A DNA stretch of 52,419 bases, taken from the NCBI GenBank assembly GCA_963842155.1, contig CAWJFP010000019.1:1-52419 (forward strand). Direction: 5' to 3'. Position 1 is the stretch's first letter. Each line of letters begins with the position of its first letter. A program made the translations under genes and the position numbers. Below, one piece after another: positions 37,237-46,771 of the stretch. The notes under the pieces were generated by a model, which saw nothing but the letters and a program-made list of their open reading frames with translations, was not told the origin of the DNA and did no database searches. The stretch is from CAWJFP01 sp963842155 (GTDB taxonomy: Bacteria > Pseudomonadota > Alphaproteobacteria > JACZXZ01).

Positions 37237-39381
37237 TCAGCCGGCTTCCGCGGCGACGCCGAGGGCCTCGATGAGCGGCCCGAGATGCTTGGCATAGTGG
37301 CGCCAGCGGCCGATGGACGAGGCGTAGATCGGCTGGCGCACCTGCCAGAAGCTCGCCGTATGGACCTGCCGCTCGACGCGGTGGAAGGCGAGACAGCGCT
37401 CGTTCCAGGGCAGGCCCATATGCGCCACCAGCCGGCGCGACCAACTCTCCTGGCCGGCGACCAGCGCCTCGTAGGGCACCTCGAGCGGGGCCGCCGGCAG
37501 GACCGCGCGCCAATGGGCCATCAGCCGCTCGTAATCGCGATAGAAGAGCCCGAGATGGCGCAGGTCGAAGGAATAGGGTTGGCCATGCGCGAATTCCTGG
37601 AAGTAGCAGGAGAGGCAGGTATCGATGGGATCACGTCGGCAATGGAAGATGCGCGCGTTGGGGAAAAGCAGCGCGATGAGACCGAGACGCTGGAAATTGT
37701 TGGGCAGCTTGTCGGTCACGCGGAGGGCCGCGGGCGCGAGCGCCTGGAGGCGCGCGACATGCTCCGCGGCGAGGCGCTGCGCGGTCGCGCGGTCGAGGAG
37801 CGCCACGCATTCCGGAAAGGGTTGCTCCGTGCCGAGCGCCGGCGGCAAGGCAAGCGAGAGCTGGCGCATATAGTCGAGCTCGCCCGCGCCGAACACGTCC
37901 GGATGGCTCGAGAGGATCTGCTCGACGAGCGTGGTGCCCGAGCGCGGCATGCCGAGCACGAAGGCGGGTAGCGCAGACGGGCTGCCGATCGGCCCCAGCC
38001 GCTCGAAAAGCGATATGGGAAAGCTCGCGATCACGCGGTCGACGTAGAGCGTGAAATCCTCGGGCTTGAAGATCACCCTCGCCTTCCTGATCTCGTTGCC
38101 GGCGCGGTACTGGCCGAAGGCCGCGTCGTAGTCGCCGATATCGTCATAGGCCTTGGCAAGGGCGAAATGGAGCCCGGCCTTCTGCTCCTCGTCGAGCCCC
38201 GCTATCGCGAGCGCGCGCTCGATGGCGCGCACCTTGTCGTCGACGGAATCATGCTTGCGGCTGAGCGCAAGGTGGAAATGCGCGGGCGCGCAGGCGGGAT
38301 CAAGCTCGATCGCCTTTTCATGCGCGCGCATCGCCTCCTCGAAGCGGCCCTGGCGCTGCAGCCCGAGCCCGATGTTGAAATGAACGGTGGCGTCGTCGGG
38401 CTGGCGCTCCAGCGCCTTCTCGAAGAAGCGAAGCGCATCCTCGAAGCGGTTCATGTCGAGATAGGCGCTGCCCATGCCGATCAGCGGCTCGACCGATCGG
38501 GGCGCGAGCGCGGCGGCGCGCTCGAACCAGCGGATGGCCTCCTCGCCCTGGTGCTTGGTGCTCAGCACCTGGCCGAGCAGCAGCGGCGCATCGGCGCTGT
38601 CGGGCTTGAGGGCGTGAGCGCGCAGCAGGGTCGCCGTGGCATCCTCGTAGCGCTCGACCATGTGCAGCACGCGGCCGAGCTGGAAATGGGCCTCGGCCAG
38701 ATGCGGGCCGCGTGTCGTGGCCTCGGCCAATATCGTTATGGCCTCGCGCAGATCGCCCTGGACGATGAGCGCCGTGCCCAGATTCACATAGGCCTCGGCG
38801 TAATCGGGCGCGGCGCGGATGGCGGCCCGGTAATGGGAGATCGCCTCCGTCACCCGATCGAGCTCCATGAGCGCGTTGCCGAGGTTGACCCGCGCTTGGA
38901 AATCCGCCGGGTCGGCGCGGACGACCGTCTCGAGCTCGGCCGCCGCGGCGCCATAATCGCGCGCGTCGAGGAGTGCCGTGCCGAGTCCGAAGCGCGCGGC
39001 GAGCGCGCCCGGCTGCAACGCGAGGGCGCGGCGGTAATGGCGGATCGCCTCCTCGTTGCGGCCGAGCGCGCGATAGGCCTCGGCCAGATTGCTGTGATAG
39101 CCGGCGACGCGGCCGTCGAGCGCGATGGCGCGCCCGATGAGCTCGATCGCCGCCTCGGAGCGGCCGCGCTGATGCTCGATCACGCCGAGGAAATGCAGCG
39201 CGTCGGGCTCCTCGGGCCGCGCGGCGAGCAGCCGGCGATAGAGCGCCTCGGCCTCGTCGAGCAGGCCGGCCTGATGCGCCGCCATCGCCTCGCGCAAGAG
39301 GCCGCGCGGGTCGAGCGCCGCCGCCGCGCTTGTCGCTCCGCTCACGGTCTTGGCCGCGCGCCGCCGCTCCTTCCGGTTCAC
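37237..39381 (-). CDS. TPR-repeat sulfotransferase (second of the tandem pair)
   Basis: The 714-residue paralogue of the preceding entry has the same domain order. A basic N-terminus (MNRKERRRAAK) is followed by about eleven TPRs, then a sulfotransferase domain with FVLGMPRSGTTLVEQIL, RVTDKLPNNFQRLGLIA, FHCRRDPIDTCLSCYFQEF and the shared TASFWQVRQPIYASSIGRW. The two genes are in the same direction, 150 bases apart, and probably arose by duplication. No signal peptide is visible, so both likely act in the cytoplasm. High GC makes long overlapping open frames on both strands here; those are not genes. Confidence 0.9.
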   Translation of the reverse strand: MNRKERRRAAKTVSGATSAAAALDPRGLLREAMAAHQAGLLDEAEALYRRLLAARPEEPDALHFLGVIEHQRGRSEAAIELIGRAIALDGRVAGYHSNLAEAYRALGRNEEAIRHYRRALALQPGALAARFGLGTALLDARDYGAAAAELETVVRADPADFQARVNLGNALMELDRVTEAISHYRAAIRAAPDYAEAYVNLGTALIVQGDLREAITILAEATTRGPHLAEAHFQLGRVLHMVERYEDATATLLRAHALKPDSADAPLLLGQVLSTKHQGEEAIRWFERAAALAPRSVEPLIGMGSAYLDMNRFEDALRFFEKALERQPDDATVHFNIGLGLQRQGRFEEAMRAHEKAIELDPACAPAHFHLALSRKHDSVDDKVRAIERALAIAGLDEEQKAGLHFALAKAYDDIGDYDAAFGQYRAGNEIRKARVIFKPEDFTLYVDRVIASFPISLFERLGPIGSPSALPAFVLGMPRSGTTLVEQILSSHPDVFGAGELDYMRQLSLALPPALGTEQPFPECVALLDRATAQRLAAEHVARLQALAPAALRVTDKLPNNFQRLGLIALLFPNARIFHCRRDPIDTCLSCYFQEFAHGQPYSFDLRHLGLFYRDYERLMAHWRAVLPAAPLEVPYEALVAGQESWSRRLVAHMGLPWNERCLAFHRVERQVHTASFWQVRQPIYASSIGRWRHYAKHLGPLIEALGVAAEAG

Positions 39382-39456
39382 GCCTCGCTCTCCAGGGATG
39401 CCGATTTGAAGGCGAAGATGGCAGGATCGGCGGCCTCTGCCAACCGGGACGCGCTC

Positions 39457-41543
39457 CTATTTCCCCTCGCTGCGCCAGGCGAAAGCGAGGGCGCCGAGCG
39501 CCGCGAGCCAGCACGAGAAGGCCCGGCAGGAGCGGCGCCTGGCGCACTCCCGTCACGACATAGTCGCCGTTGCTCTTGAAGGCGATCCAGCGCCCGCCTA
39601 CGCCGCCGCCCGCATAGTCGCCGCCGCCGCTTGCCTGGCGCAGTTCGGGCACGCCTCCTTGGGCGAGCCAACGGATGCTGCCTCCGCTCGCCTCGGTCAC
39701 GGGCTTGACCTTCTCCTCGGTCGCGCGCACGTCGGCGAACTCGATGGGGTTGAGCGGGCCAACGGCGGCAAGCGCGGTATGGCTGCCGTCCGTGAGATGG
39801 TAGAGGCCGAGCTCCTCGGCCGCGAGCGTGGCACCCGAGCGTCCGCCCGATTGCGGCTTCAAGGGCAGCGTGATCTTGCGGCCCGAAGGCGTCGTCACCT
39901 CGACCGAATGGGGCGCGGGATCGAGGCTGCGGCGAATCACTTTGAGTTCGCGACCCTCCGTCTCGGCGCGCAGGTCTTCCTCCTCGAGGCTCGGCTCCTT
40001 CATGAGCCAATGGGCGAGGCGGCGCAGCAGCTCAGCCTGCGGCCCGCCGCCCTCATAGCCGCGGCTCCACAGCCACATATCGTCGCTCGCCAGCAGCGCC
40101 ACGCGCCCCTTGCCGATGCGCTGGAGCACGAGGAGCGGGCTTGTCGTCGATCCCCGACATGAGCGTGGCGCCGCCGCCCGGCTTGACCTCGATCTGGCGG
40201 AACCAGCGGCCCCAGGGATGCTCGCTATCGTCGCCCGGCAGGCCTTCGGTGACGGGATGGCGCTCGCCCAGCTCGGTGACCTTGGGGCGGAAGCCGCCTT
40301 CGATCACCTGGCCCGTAGGCTCGGCCGGCATCACGTCGCCGAGGGGCGTGTAATAGACGCTGAGCGAGGTGGCGAAGCTCGGTCCGACGGAAGCGAGAAG
40401 GGCACCGCCGTTGCGCACATAGTCGGCGATGTTCTGCAGATAGACGTTAGGCAGCTCGCCGCGCCGGCGGTAGCGATCGAAGATGATGAGGTCGAACTCG
40501 TGCAGCCGCACCTCGAACAGCTCATGCACCGGGAAAGTGATGAGCGAGAGCTCGCGCACAGGCGTGGCGTCGAGCTTCTCGGGCGGACGCAGGATGGTGA
40601 AATGGACGAGGTCGACCGCCGGGTCCGATTTCAGCAGGTTGCGCCAGGCGCGCTCGCCCGGATGCGGCTCGCCCGAGACGAGGAGGACGCGCAGCCGGTC
40701 GCGCACGCCGTTGACCGCCACCACGGCGCGCTTGTTGAGGAGCGTGAGGGGATGCGGACCCGGCTCGATCGAAAGCTCGAAGATGGTCTGGCCGGCATGC
40801 TCGAGCGTGATCGGGATCTTGGCCTCCTCGCCGACGGGGAGCGTGATGCTCGCCACGGTCCCGCCGTCGCGCCGCAAGGTGAGCTGCGTCTCGCCGCTCG
40901 AGGGTCCGGGTAGATCCTCGACCCTGACGGTGAGCTCGACCGGCTTGCCGACGATGCCGTAGCTCGGCGCGTCGACGACGGTAAGGCGCCGGTCGCGCTC
41001 GCCCGGCAGACCCGTCAGCAGGACATGGAGCGGCGCGCCGAGGGCGGCGGCGGCGCGCGGCCCCGGCACGTCGTGGATTTGCCCGTCGGTGATCATGATC
41101 GCGCCGGCGAAGCGCTGGCGGGGGATGTCGGCGAGGGCGCGGTCGAGGGCATGGAAGAGCTGCGTGCCGTTGTCGTGCAACGGATCGGTGTCGCCCGCAT
41201 CGCGCACGACGCGCAGCTCGAAATGCTTGAGGCCCTTCGCTGCCTCGACCAGCTGACGCAACGCCGCCTCGCTGTCGGCGCGGCGTGTGCCGATCGACTG
41301 GCTCGGCGAATCGTCGAGGATCACCAGCCCGACATCGTCGAGCGGCTGGCGGTCCTCCAGCACGGCCGAGGGGTTGGCGAGGGTGAGCAGGAGGAGCGCG
41401 AAGAGCAGCGCGCGCCAGGCCGTGCCGCGCGCGCGGCTCCGCCAGCCGAGCGACAGCAGCAGCAGGGCGACGACGCCCAAACCCACGAGCGCCGCCCAGG
41501 GAAGGAACGGAGCGAAGGCGATGGTGAGCTCCTCGAATCTCAC
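39457..41543 (-). CDS. Membrane protein with glutamine-amidotransferase-like domain, two frameshifts
   Basis: This large protein of the BatA/DUF4159/DUF58 cluster starts with two membrane segments (LPWAALVGLGVVALLLLSLG, RALLFALLLLTLANPSA). A VWA-like section (DDVGLVILDDSPSQS, GAIMITDGQIHD), Ig-like beta domains, and a GATase1-like segment (NIADYVRNGGALLASVGP) follow. One extra base at 40136 must be skipped to continue as LLVLQRIGKGRVALL, and another at 39508-39509 to end as LLAALGALAFAWRSEGK with stop at 39457-39459, giving a final transmembrane helix. Both are one-base insertions. The ATG overlaps the DUF4159 stop (ATGA). Such clusters, usually headed by a MoxR ATPase, act in the cell envelope, but their exact role is unclear. 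Confidence 0.85.
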
Positions 41544-44350
41544 AAGCCCAGCCTTTCGAGGATGGCCGGCAGATGCACCTGGTCGGCCTTGTAGTTTCCG
41601 GTGAGCGCGTACATCACGAGATTGACGCCGAAGCGGTAGGCCATCTCGCGCTGACGCTCGCCGCCGGGAACGGCGGGCTGCAGCGGCCTGCCGGCCTCGT
41701 CCACCGCCCAGGCGGCGGCCCAGTCATTGCCGCCGATGACAAGCGAGGAGACGCCGTCATTGAGGTTGCCCTCCGAGCGCTCGACCCAGATCGTCGAGCC
41801 GGTGAGCAGTCCCGGAAATTCGTGCAGGAGATAGAAGGAGCGGCCCAGCACATGATCCTCGGGCAAGGGGGCGAGCGGCGGCGCGTCGAGCGCGGCGAGG
41901 AGCTGGCGCAGCACCGTCCAGCTCGGCGCGTCGCGGTCCGGCTCGCGCGTGTCGAACATGATTTGTCCGCCGTTGCGCATAAATTCCGCGACCTTCTCGA
42001 TGGCTTGCGGAGTCAGAGCCGGCATGTTGTCGGGGATCGGCCAATAGAGCAGAGGGAAGAAGGCGAGCTCGTCCTTCTCCAGGTCGACCGCCATGGGCGA
42101 GCCGGCGTCGACGGCCGTGCGCTCGGTGAGGACGAGGGTGAGCCCGAGCAACCCCGCCTTGCTCGTCGCGTCGAGCTGGGGATCGCCGGTGATCACATAG
42201 GCGAGCCGGGTCGAGCGGGTCGCCTCGAGGGCGAAAACGTCCTCGCCCGAAGCGGGCGGCGCCGTGCCCCTCGGCGCGGTCGCGTTCGACGGTTCCGCGG
42301 CTGCGGGAGCGACAATTCTCGGTTGCGCCTGCTGGGCGCCGCTCGACGCTTGCGCCGCGGCGGGCGCTGACGCGATCAGGAGTGCCGCGAGCATGACCGC
42401 CACGCCGCTGGCGGCCCGGCGCACGCGCCGTCCGGCGAGCAGGCCGCGCAGCCATAACGCGATCAGCAAATCGATGAAGGCGAGCGATAGCGCCGCGCCG
42501 AGCAGCCAAGGCTTGAGATCGCGCTCGCGCGATCCGCCATAGAGACGCCGCTCGACGCCGGCAGGCAGCTCGCCGAGCGGCGCCACCGCGCTCACCACGG
42601 TGGTGAGGTTGAGCGCGCGGCGCGCCTGCGCGGTGCCGTAATAGCCGGGCGGATGGCGCGGGCCGATGACGGGATGGCCGAGATCGTCGGCGCTGAGAGC
42701 GCTCGCCGCGGCGGACGGGGGGACGAACTCGCCAAAGCCGTTGAGAGTGCGGAAGGGCGGCAGGCTCGCCCGCTCGCGCCCCGTCGCTACCCCCTGGCTC
42801 AACCCCACGATGCGCTGCAGCATCTCGACGAAGAGGCCCGAGAGCGGCAGGTTCGACCAGTCCGGATCGGCCGTGGTGTGAACGAGGACGAGCCAGCCCT
42901 TGCCGCTTTTCGCGGCGGTGACGAGGGGCGTGCCGTCGGCGAGCCGCGCCCAGGTCTTGCCGTCGAGATCGAGCGAGGGCTCGGCCAGCACCTGGCGCTT
43001 GATGGCCACGTCGCGCGGCACCTCGAGCCCGGCGAAGGGGCTTTGCGCGTCGAAGGGAGCGAGCGGCGCGGGCTGCGACCAGGACATGGCACCGCCCATC
43101 TCGCGCGCGCCCTTGCGCAACCGCACGGGGACCAGCTCGTCGCCGGCATCGGCAAGCCGCGGGCCCGCGAAACGCAGCATCGTGCCGCCGCGCTCGATCC
43201 AGCGCGCGATCTCGTCGCGCGCGGCCGGCGGCATGGGCGCCTTGTCGGTGACGACCAGCACGGCGAGCGCCTGGCTCAGCAGCCGGTTGAGCGAGCCTTG
43301 CCGCACCTCGCTATAGGGCGCCAAGGCCTTGTCGAGATAAAAGCTGCCGCCCAGCAGCGGCTCGGGCTGGTCGGTGCTGGCAGCGACGATGCCGACCGGC
43401 CGGCGGCGCCAACGCTCGTCGAGTAGCACGGTCGAGGCCGCGCTGCGTTCGCCCAGGATGTCGACCCGCGCCACCTCGTTGCGCAGCTCGACCGGAAGCG
43501 CGAGCCTAGCGTCTCCCCTCGTCTTCCCTGCCGGCAGAACAAGCGGCGCCTCGATGATGGGATGGCCTTGCTCGTCGAGCGCACGGAGCGCGAGGCGCTC
43601 GTCGCCTTCGGCCGCGGCGCGGACGACCTCGAAGGCAAGCTCGGCCCCTTGTCGCGCCGGAGGCAGCAACAGATGCGGCAATGCCTCGGGCCCGTCTGCC
43701 ATGGCGATGAGGGGACCGAGCCGTTGCAGCCGCTGGGCGAAGGCGGCGGCGTCCGGCTCCTGGATCCCGTCGGTCAGCCAGACGACGCTTGCCGGCTCGT
43801 GGAAGCGCACACTCTCGAGCGCCGCGCGCGCCGTCGCGAGATCGACCGGCCAGGGCTGGGGCTGGAGCGCGCTCGCCGGCCGCCGCGCCTCGGACGCGGG
43901 CAGCAAATCGCTCGGGCGGATGCGGTCCCCGCTCGCAGGCGCGGCGGTCGCGAGCAGCATGACGGGCCGCGCTTCGCGCTCCGCCCCGTCCAGCAGCGCC
44001 GCGATCGCGCGGGCCCGCGCCGGCCAATCGCGCGCCGCGGCCCAGCCATTGTCGATCGCGAGCAGCAGCGGCCCGGTGCCGGTCGGACCGGCGAGCGGGT
44101 TCAGGATGGGCTCGGCGAGTGCCAGGATGATGAGTTCGGCGAGCAGCAGGCGCAGGAAGATGAGCCAAGGCGGCGTGCGGGTCGAGGTCTCCTCGCGCTG
44201 CAACAGTCCAAGCAGCAGCCGCACCGCGGGAAAGCGCACATGGCGCGGGCTGGGCGGCGTGATCCGCAGGAGCCACCACAGCGCCGGCAGGACGACGAGT
44301 GCCGCGAGAAGCCAAGGATGGGCGAAGGCGATCGCGCCGAGCGTCAGCAT
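41540..44350 (-). CDS. BatA-like N-terminal / DUF4159 membrane protein
   Basis: The 936-residue intact protein has an N-terminal aerotolerance-regulator-type region with two membrane segments (PWLLAALVVLPALWWLLRI; LIFLRLLLAELIILALAEP), a VWA-like section (GPLLLAIDNGWAAARDW, SVVWLTDGIQEPD) and a central beta/GATase-like part (IARWIERGGTMLRFAGPRLA). Two further transmembrane segments lie near residues 630-680. The C-terminal DUF4159 domain has FFPLLYWPIPDNMPALTPQA and GGQIMFDTREPD. It overlaps the DUF58 stop (TGATG) and the next gene's start (ATGA), so the three genes form a tightly coupled operon. Confidence 0.9.
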   Translation of the reverse strand: MLTLGAIAFAHPWLLAALVVLPALWWLLRITPPSPRHVRFPAVRLLLGLLQREETSTRTPPWLIFLRLLLAELIILALAEPILNPLAGPTGTGPLLLAIDNGWAAARDWPARARAIAALLDGAEREARPVMLLATAAPASGDRIRPSDLLPASEARRPASALQPQPWPVDLATARAALESVRFHEPASVVWLTDGIQEPDAAAFAQRLQRLGPLIAMADGPEALPHLLLPPARQGAELAFEVVRAAAEGDERLALRALDEQGHPIIEAPLVLPAGKTRGDARLALPVELRNEVARVDILGERSAASTVLLDERWRRRPVGIVAASTDQPEPLLGGSFYLDKALAPYSEVRQGSLNRLLSQALAVLVVTDKAPMPPAARDEIARWIERGGTMLRFAGPRLADAGDELVPVRLRKGAREMGGAMSWSQPAPLAPFDAQSPFAGLEVPRDVAIKRQVLAEPSLDLDGKTWARLADGTPLVTAAKSGKGWLVLVHTTADPDWSNLPLSGLFVEMLQRIVGLSQGVATGRERASLPPFRTLNGFGEFVPPSAAASALSADDLGHPVIGPRHPPGYYGTAQARRALNLTTVVSAVAPLGELPAGVERRLYGGSRERDLKPWLLGAALSLAFIDLLIALWLRGLLAGRRVRRAASGVAVMLAALLIASAPAAAQASSGAQQAQPRIVAPAAAEPSNATAPRGTAPPASGEDVFALEATRSTRLAYVITGDPQLDATSKAGLLGLTLVLTERTAVDAGSPMAVDLEKDELAFFPLLYWPIPDNMPALTPQAIEKVAEFMRNGGQIMFDTREPDRDAPSWTVLRQLLAALDAPPLAPLPEDHVLGRSFYLLHEFPGLLTGSTIWVERSEGNLNDGVSSLVIGGNDWAAAWAVDEAGRPLQPAVPGGERQREMAYRFGVNLVMYALTGNYKADQVHLPAILERLGL

Positions 44351-44598
44351 CAGAAGCCCTCGCGCCCGGCGGACAGCCTGGCATAGATCGCGAGGAGCGC
44401 GCTTTCGGGCGGCCTGTCGGTGCGGTGCGCGACATAATCCCAGCCGACGGCGCGCGCGATCGCGGCGAGCCCATCACGTTGCGCCTTCATGCGCGCGATA
44501 TAGTCCTGGCGCACGGCCTCCACCCGCCGGATCAGCACCTCGCCCTCGCCCTCCAGGCCCTCGAAACGCGTGCGGCCGGCGAAGGAATGGACAGCCAA
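44350..44598 (-). CDS. DUF58 protein, C-terminal fragment cut by the contig junction
   Basis: Only the last ~80 codons of a DUF58 protein are present: SFAGRTRFEGLEGEGEVLI, RQDYIARMKAQRDGLAAIA, YVAHRTDRPPESALLAIYA. Full-length members are around 300 residues and carry a VWA-like core, which is missing. Upstream of about 44590 the frame runs into low-complexity, AT-rich sequence unlike any DUF58 protein. There is no valid start; the fragment is truncated by the join to the eukaryotic-type DNA rather than by a natural mutation. Its position directly before DUF4159 with a TGATG overlap is the standard operon order. Confidence 0.88.
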   Translation of the reverse strand: MAVHSFAGRTRFEGLEGEGEVLIRRVEAVRQDYIARMKAQRDGLAAIARAVGWDYVAHRTDRPPESALLAIYARLSAGREGF

Positions 44599-44735
44599 GG
44601 CGAGCGCAACCGAAGTAACAACGGAAGTGAGGATGAGGATGATAATGATAAATTTTCTTGCGACATGTTGTGGAGAACGTTCTCGTGTTTATGACCGTGA
44701 TGAACACGGTCGCTGTCCGTGTTGGTGTTGACCAG
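44585..44735. other. Junction between bacterial and eukaryotic-type DNA, plus 3' flank of the LRR gene
   Basis: At about 44585-44620 the sequence changes abruptly from GC-rich bacterial coding DNA to AT-richer sequence with simple runs (GATGAGGATGATAATGATAA) and then the 3' end of a eukaryotic-like LRR gene. No insertion sequence, tRNA, integrase or direct repeat marks the border, as would be expected of a natural mobile insertion. Confidence 0.8.
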
Positions 44736-46462
44736 TCACATCTTGTTGCGATAAATGCTGTCAATGTTGCGAATGCATTCCGTGTGCTTCTCGAATCGCA
44801 AGTGCTGCTTGATGTACTGCTGGTTCGTCATGCCAACTTGGCGCGTGTTTCGGTCCAACAATTGCTGAATTTCGGTGCGCAGTTGTCGGTCAAACACCTG
44901 GCCGTACTCGCCATAGTGCAGGTGCATCACGTGTGTGTTGTCCTTCAATGCATCGCGCAACGACGACAAGCCTTTGTCCGACAATCCGTTGAACGACACA
45001 TTCAAAATTCGGAGGTGGCTGTTTTGACCCATCAACTCGGCCACATGGGCGGCGCCTTCGTCGCCCACGCGGTTCGTCAACTCACCCATGTCGGCGCTCG
45101 ACTTGTACATGCCGACGTCCAGCATGGTCAACGAAGGGTGGTTGTGCAACACGCGACACAAGGTGCGCAGTGCATCAGGGCCCATGCGGTTGGAGCCAAG
45201 CAGCCAAACGCCGAAGGCTGGTGTTGCCAACCAGACCATTGGCCAACGTGGAGATGCCCTCATCCGACAGGCGATTCGTGTCCAACCACAGACTTTCCAA
45301 GCCGTCTTTGCGGTGTGATTTTTGGTCTGCTTTACTCTCCGGCGAGCTTTCGGAAACCAGCAGGCTCTGGAAGTACGACGCAATGTACGTTGCGCCCGTG
45401 GCCGTGATGCCGTTGGCCTGCAGATACACATGTCGCAGCGTTCGGTTGCCGCGGAGCGCCTCAAACAGGTACTGGGTGCCTTCGTCCAACAAGCCCGTGT
45501 TGGTCAAGTCCAGAATTGTCAACGTCGACAGATCGCGCGCCAACGTGTCTTGCCAACGCTTTGGCCCCTTGGGGTTTGATGGGGTTGCGCTTTAACCACA
45601 GGTGCGTGGCATTGCGATCCGTGGCCAACGCGTTGGCAATCAACTCGACGCCTTCTGCATCAATGCAGTTGCCGGCCAAATACCACGTCTCGATGCGAGG
45701 CGCGCGCGTCTTGGATGAGATGAAGTCGGCAATGGCTTGCGCGCCCTGCCTGTCGATGATGTTGTTGCCCAAAAGGAAATGCTTGACGTTGGGGTTTTGG
45801 GCGATCGATTGCATCAGTTGCTGAATCCAGTTCGGGCCGACAACTTGCTTGCACAAATCAATGCGACCGTCGGAGTAGACGGCGCCCCGTGTGAACGCAA
45901 TGTGTTCCACGCGGGCAACGTGGGTACCGGCTCGCAAAAAATCGAAAAACGGTTGCAGCTCTGCCAACGGAGCAACTTCCACGGGCATCGCCGTCGGGTT
46001 CAACACGCGATCCGAGATGGGCGCGGCTTTTTTCAATTCACACCACAGCTTGCCCGCGTCCGAACCGGCGCCGCGCGACCGCTTGAATTGCATTTCCTTG
46101 TCGGTTTCGGCTTGCTTGGCCTCGCGTTGCTTCTTCTCAAAAGCGGCGCAGCGAGCGCGCAGCTTGGAGCGCTGTTGCGTATAATTGACATAGCTGGCCT
46201 GACGGTCCTCGACGCTGTCGGATTTGGGCGGGCACAGGCAGTAGGCGATCTTGTGCGCCAGTTTGGTTTTCTTGTCAATGCTGCTCTGTAAGTTCGGCAA
46301 ATGCACTACCAAATCGACATGGGCCGTGCCGACTTCTTTATCATCCACAGCAGACAGCCTCACGATTTCTTGTGCAAAAGCTCGAGCAACTGGAACAACC
46401 GTTGTATCGGACGGATCGGCCAACGCCTGTTCCTTCAATTGCAACCAACGGGACGACGACAT
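44736..46462 (-). CDS. Leucine-rich repeat protein, RNI/ribonuclease-inhibitor type (two frameshifts)
   Basis: The N-terminal ~180 residues (MSSSRWLQLKEQALADP...) include a charged, probably coiled segment (FEKKQREAKQAETDKEMQ). At least six to seven RNI-type LRRs of about 28 residues follow, for example HFLLGNNIIDRQGAQAIADF, TWYLAGNCIDAEGVELIANA, LWLKRNPIKPQGAKALA and ILNVSFNGLSDKGLSSLRDA. The frame must skip one extra base near 45547 (KALARTLARDLSTLTILDL) and another near 45211 (NTSLRVWLLGSNRMGPDAL). The C-terminal ~50 residues are helical and polar. No intron is needed. Such proteins are common protein-interaction scaffolds in protists; no specific role can be given. Codon use and GC differ clearly from the bacterial part. 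Confidence 0.75.
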
Positions 46463-46590
46463 GATGAAATGAATTGATCGATAATTTGTGTGTGTCTCAA
46501 AAAGTGTATTTTTTTTGTCTCTCTCAGAAATGGCTTTCTGTTTTTTGTGTGTTTGTGGATATATGTAATTTGTGATTTTTCGACAAATAA

Positions 46591-46740
46591 ATGCTAAAAG
46601 CAAAACGGGTCGCAACGATCGGGCTTGTCGTGGTCGCCCTCATCATCATCGCTCGCTTGTTCGCCACGGGCGGTTCGGCCAACGAGCGGAAACGCATGGT
46701 GATCGACCAAGGAGCAAAATCGCTTCAGACCGGCGGGTAA
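46591..46740 (+). CDS. Small ORF with one membrane segment (49 codons)
   Basis: A short frame reads MLKAKRVATIGLVVVALIII and continues with ARLF, ATGGSANERK and a Gln/Gly end. It has a basic start and one hydrophobic segment, like a signal anchor or a membrane microprotein. It lies in the 310-base gap between the divergent LRR gene and the next plus-strand gene, 31 bases before that gene's ATG. It could be a separate small gene or a leader exon: GTAATAATATTACAATAGATTAG after it has GT...AG ends, but at 23 bases it would be extremely short for an intron. Confidence 0.4.
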   Translation: MLKAKRVATIGLVVVALIIIARLFATGGSANERKRMVIDQGAKSLQTGG

Positions 46741-46771
46741 TAATATTACAATAGATTAGTTCGTCAAGTTG

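Noticed and set aside
34729..37971. 1080-codon open frame on the plus strand across the TPR-sulfotransferase genes
   Set aside because: It is the antisense of a highly biased high-GC repeat gene; composition is Arg/Ala/Glu-rich with no domain, while the minus strand shows clear TPR and sulfotransferase motifs.
1..44600. CRISPR arrays, restriction-modification or other known defence loci
   Set aside because: No regularly spaced repeats and no recognisable defence proteins were found; the only trace is the short ParE-like remnant.
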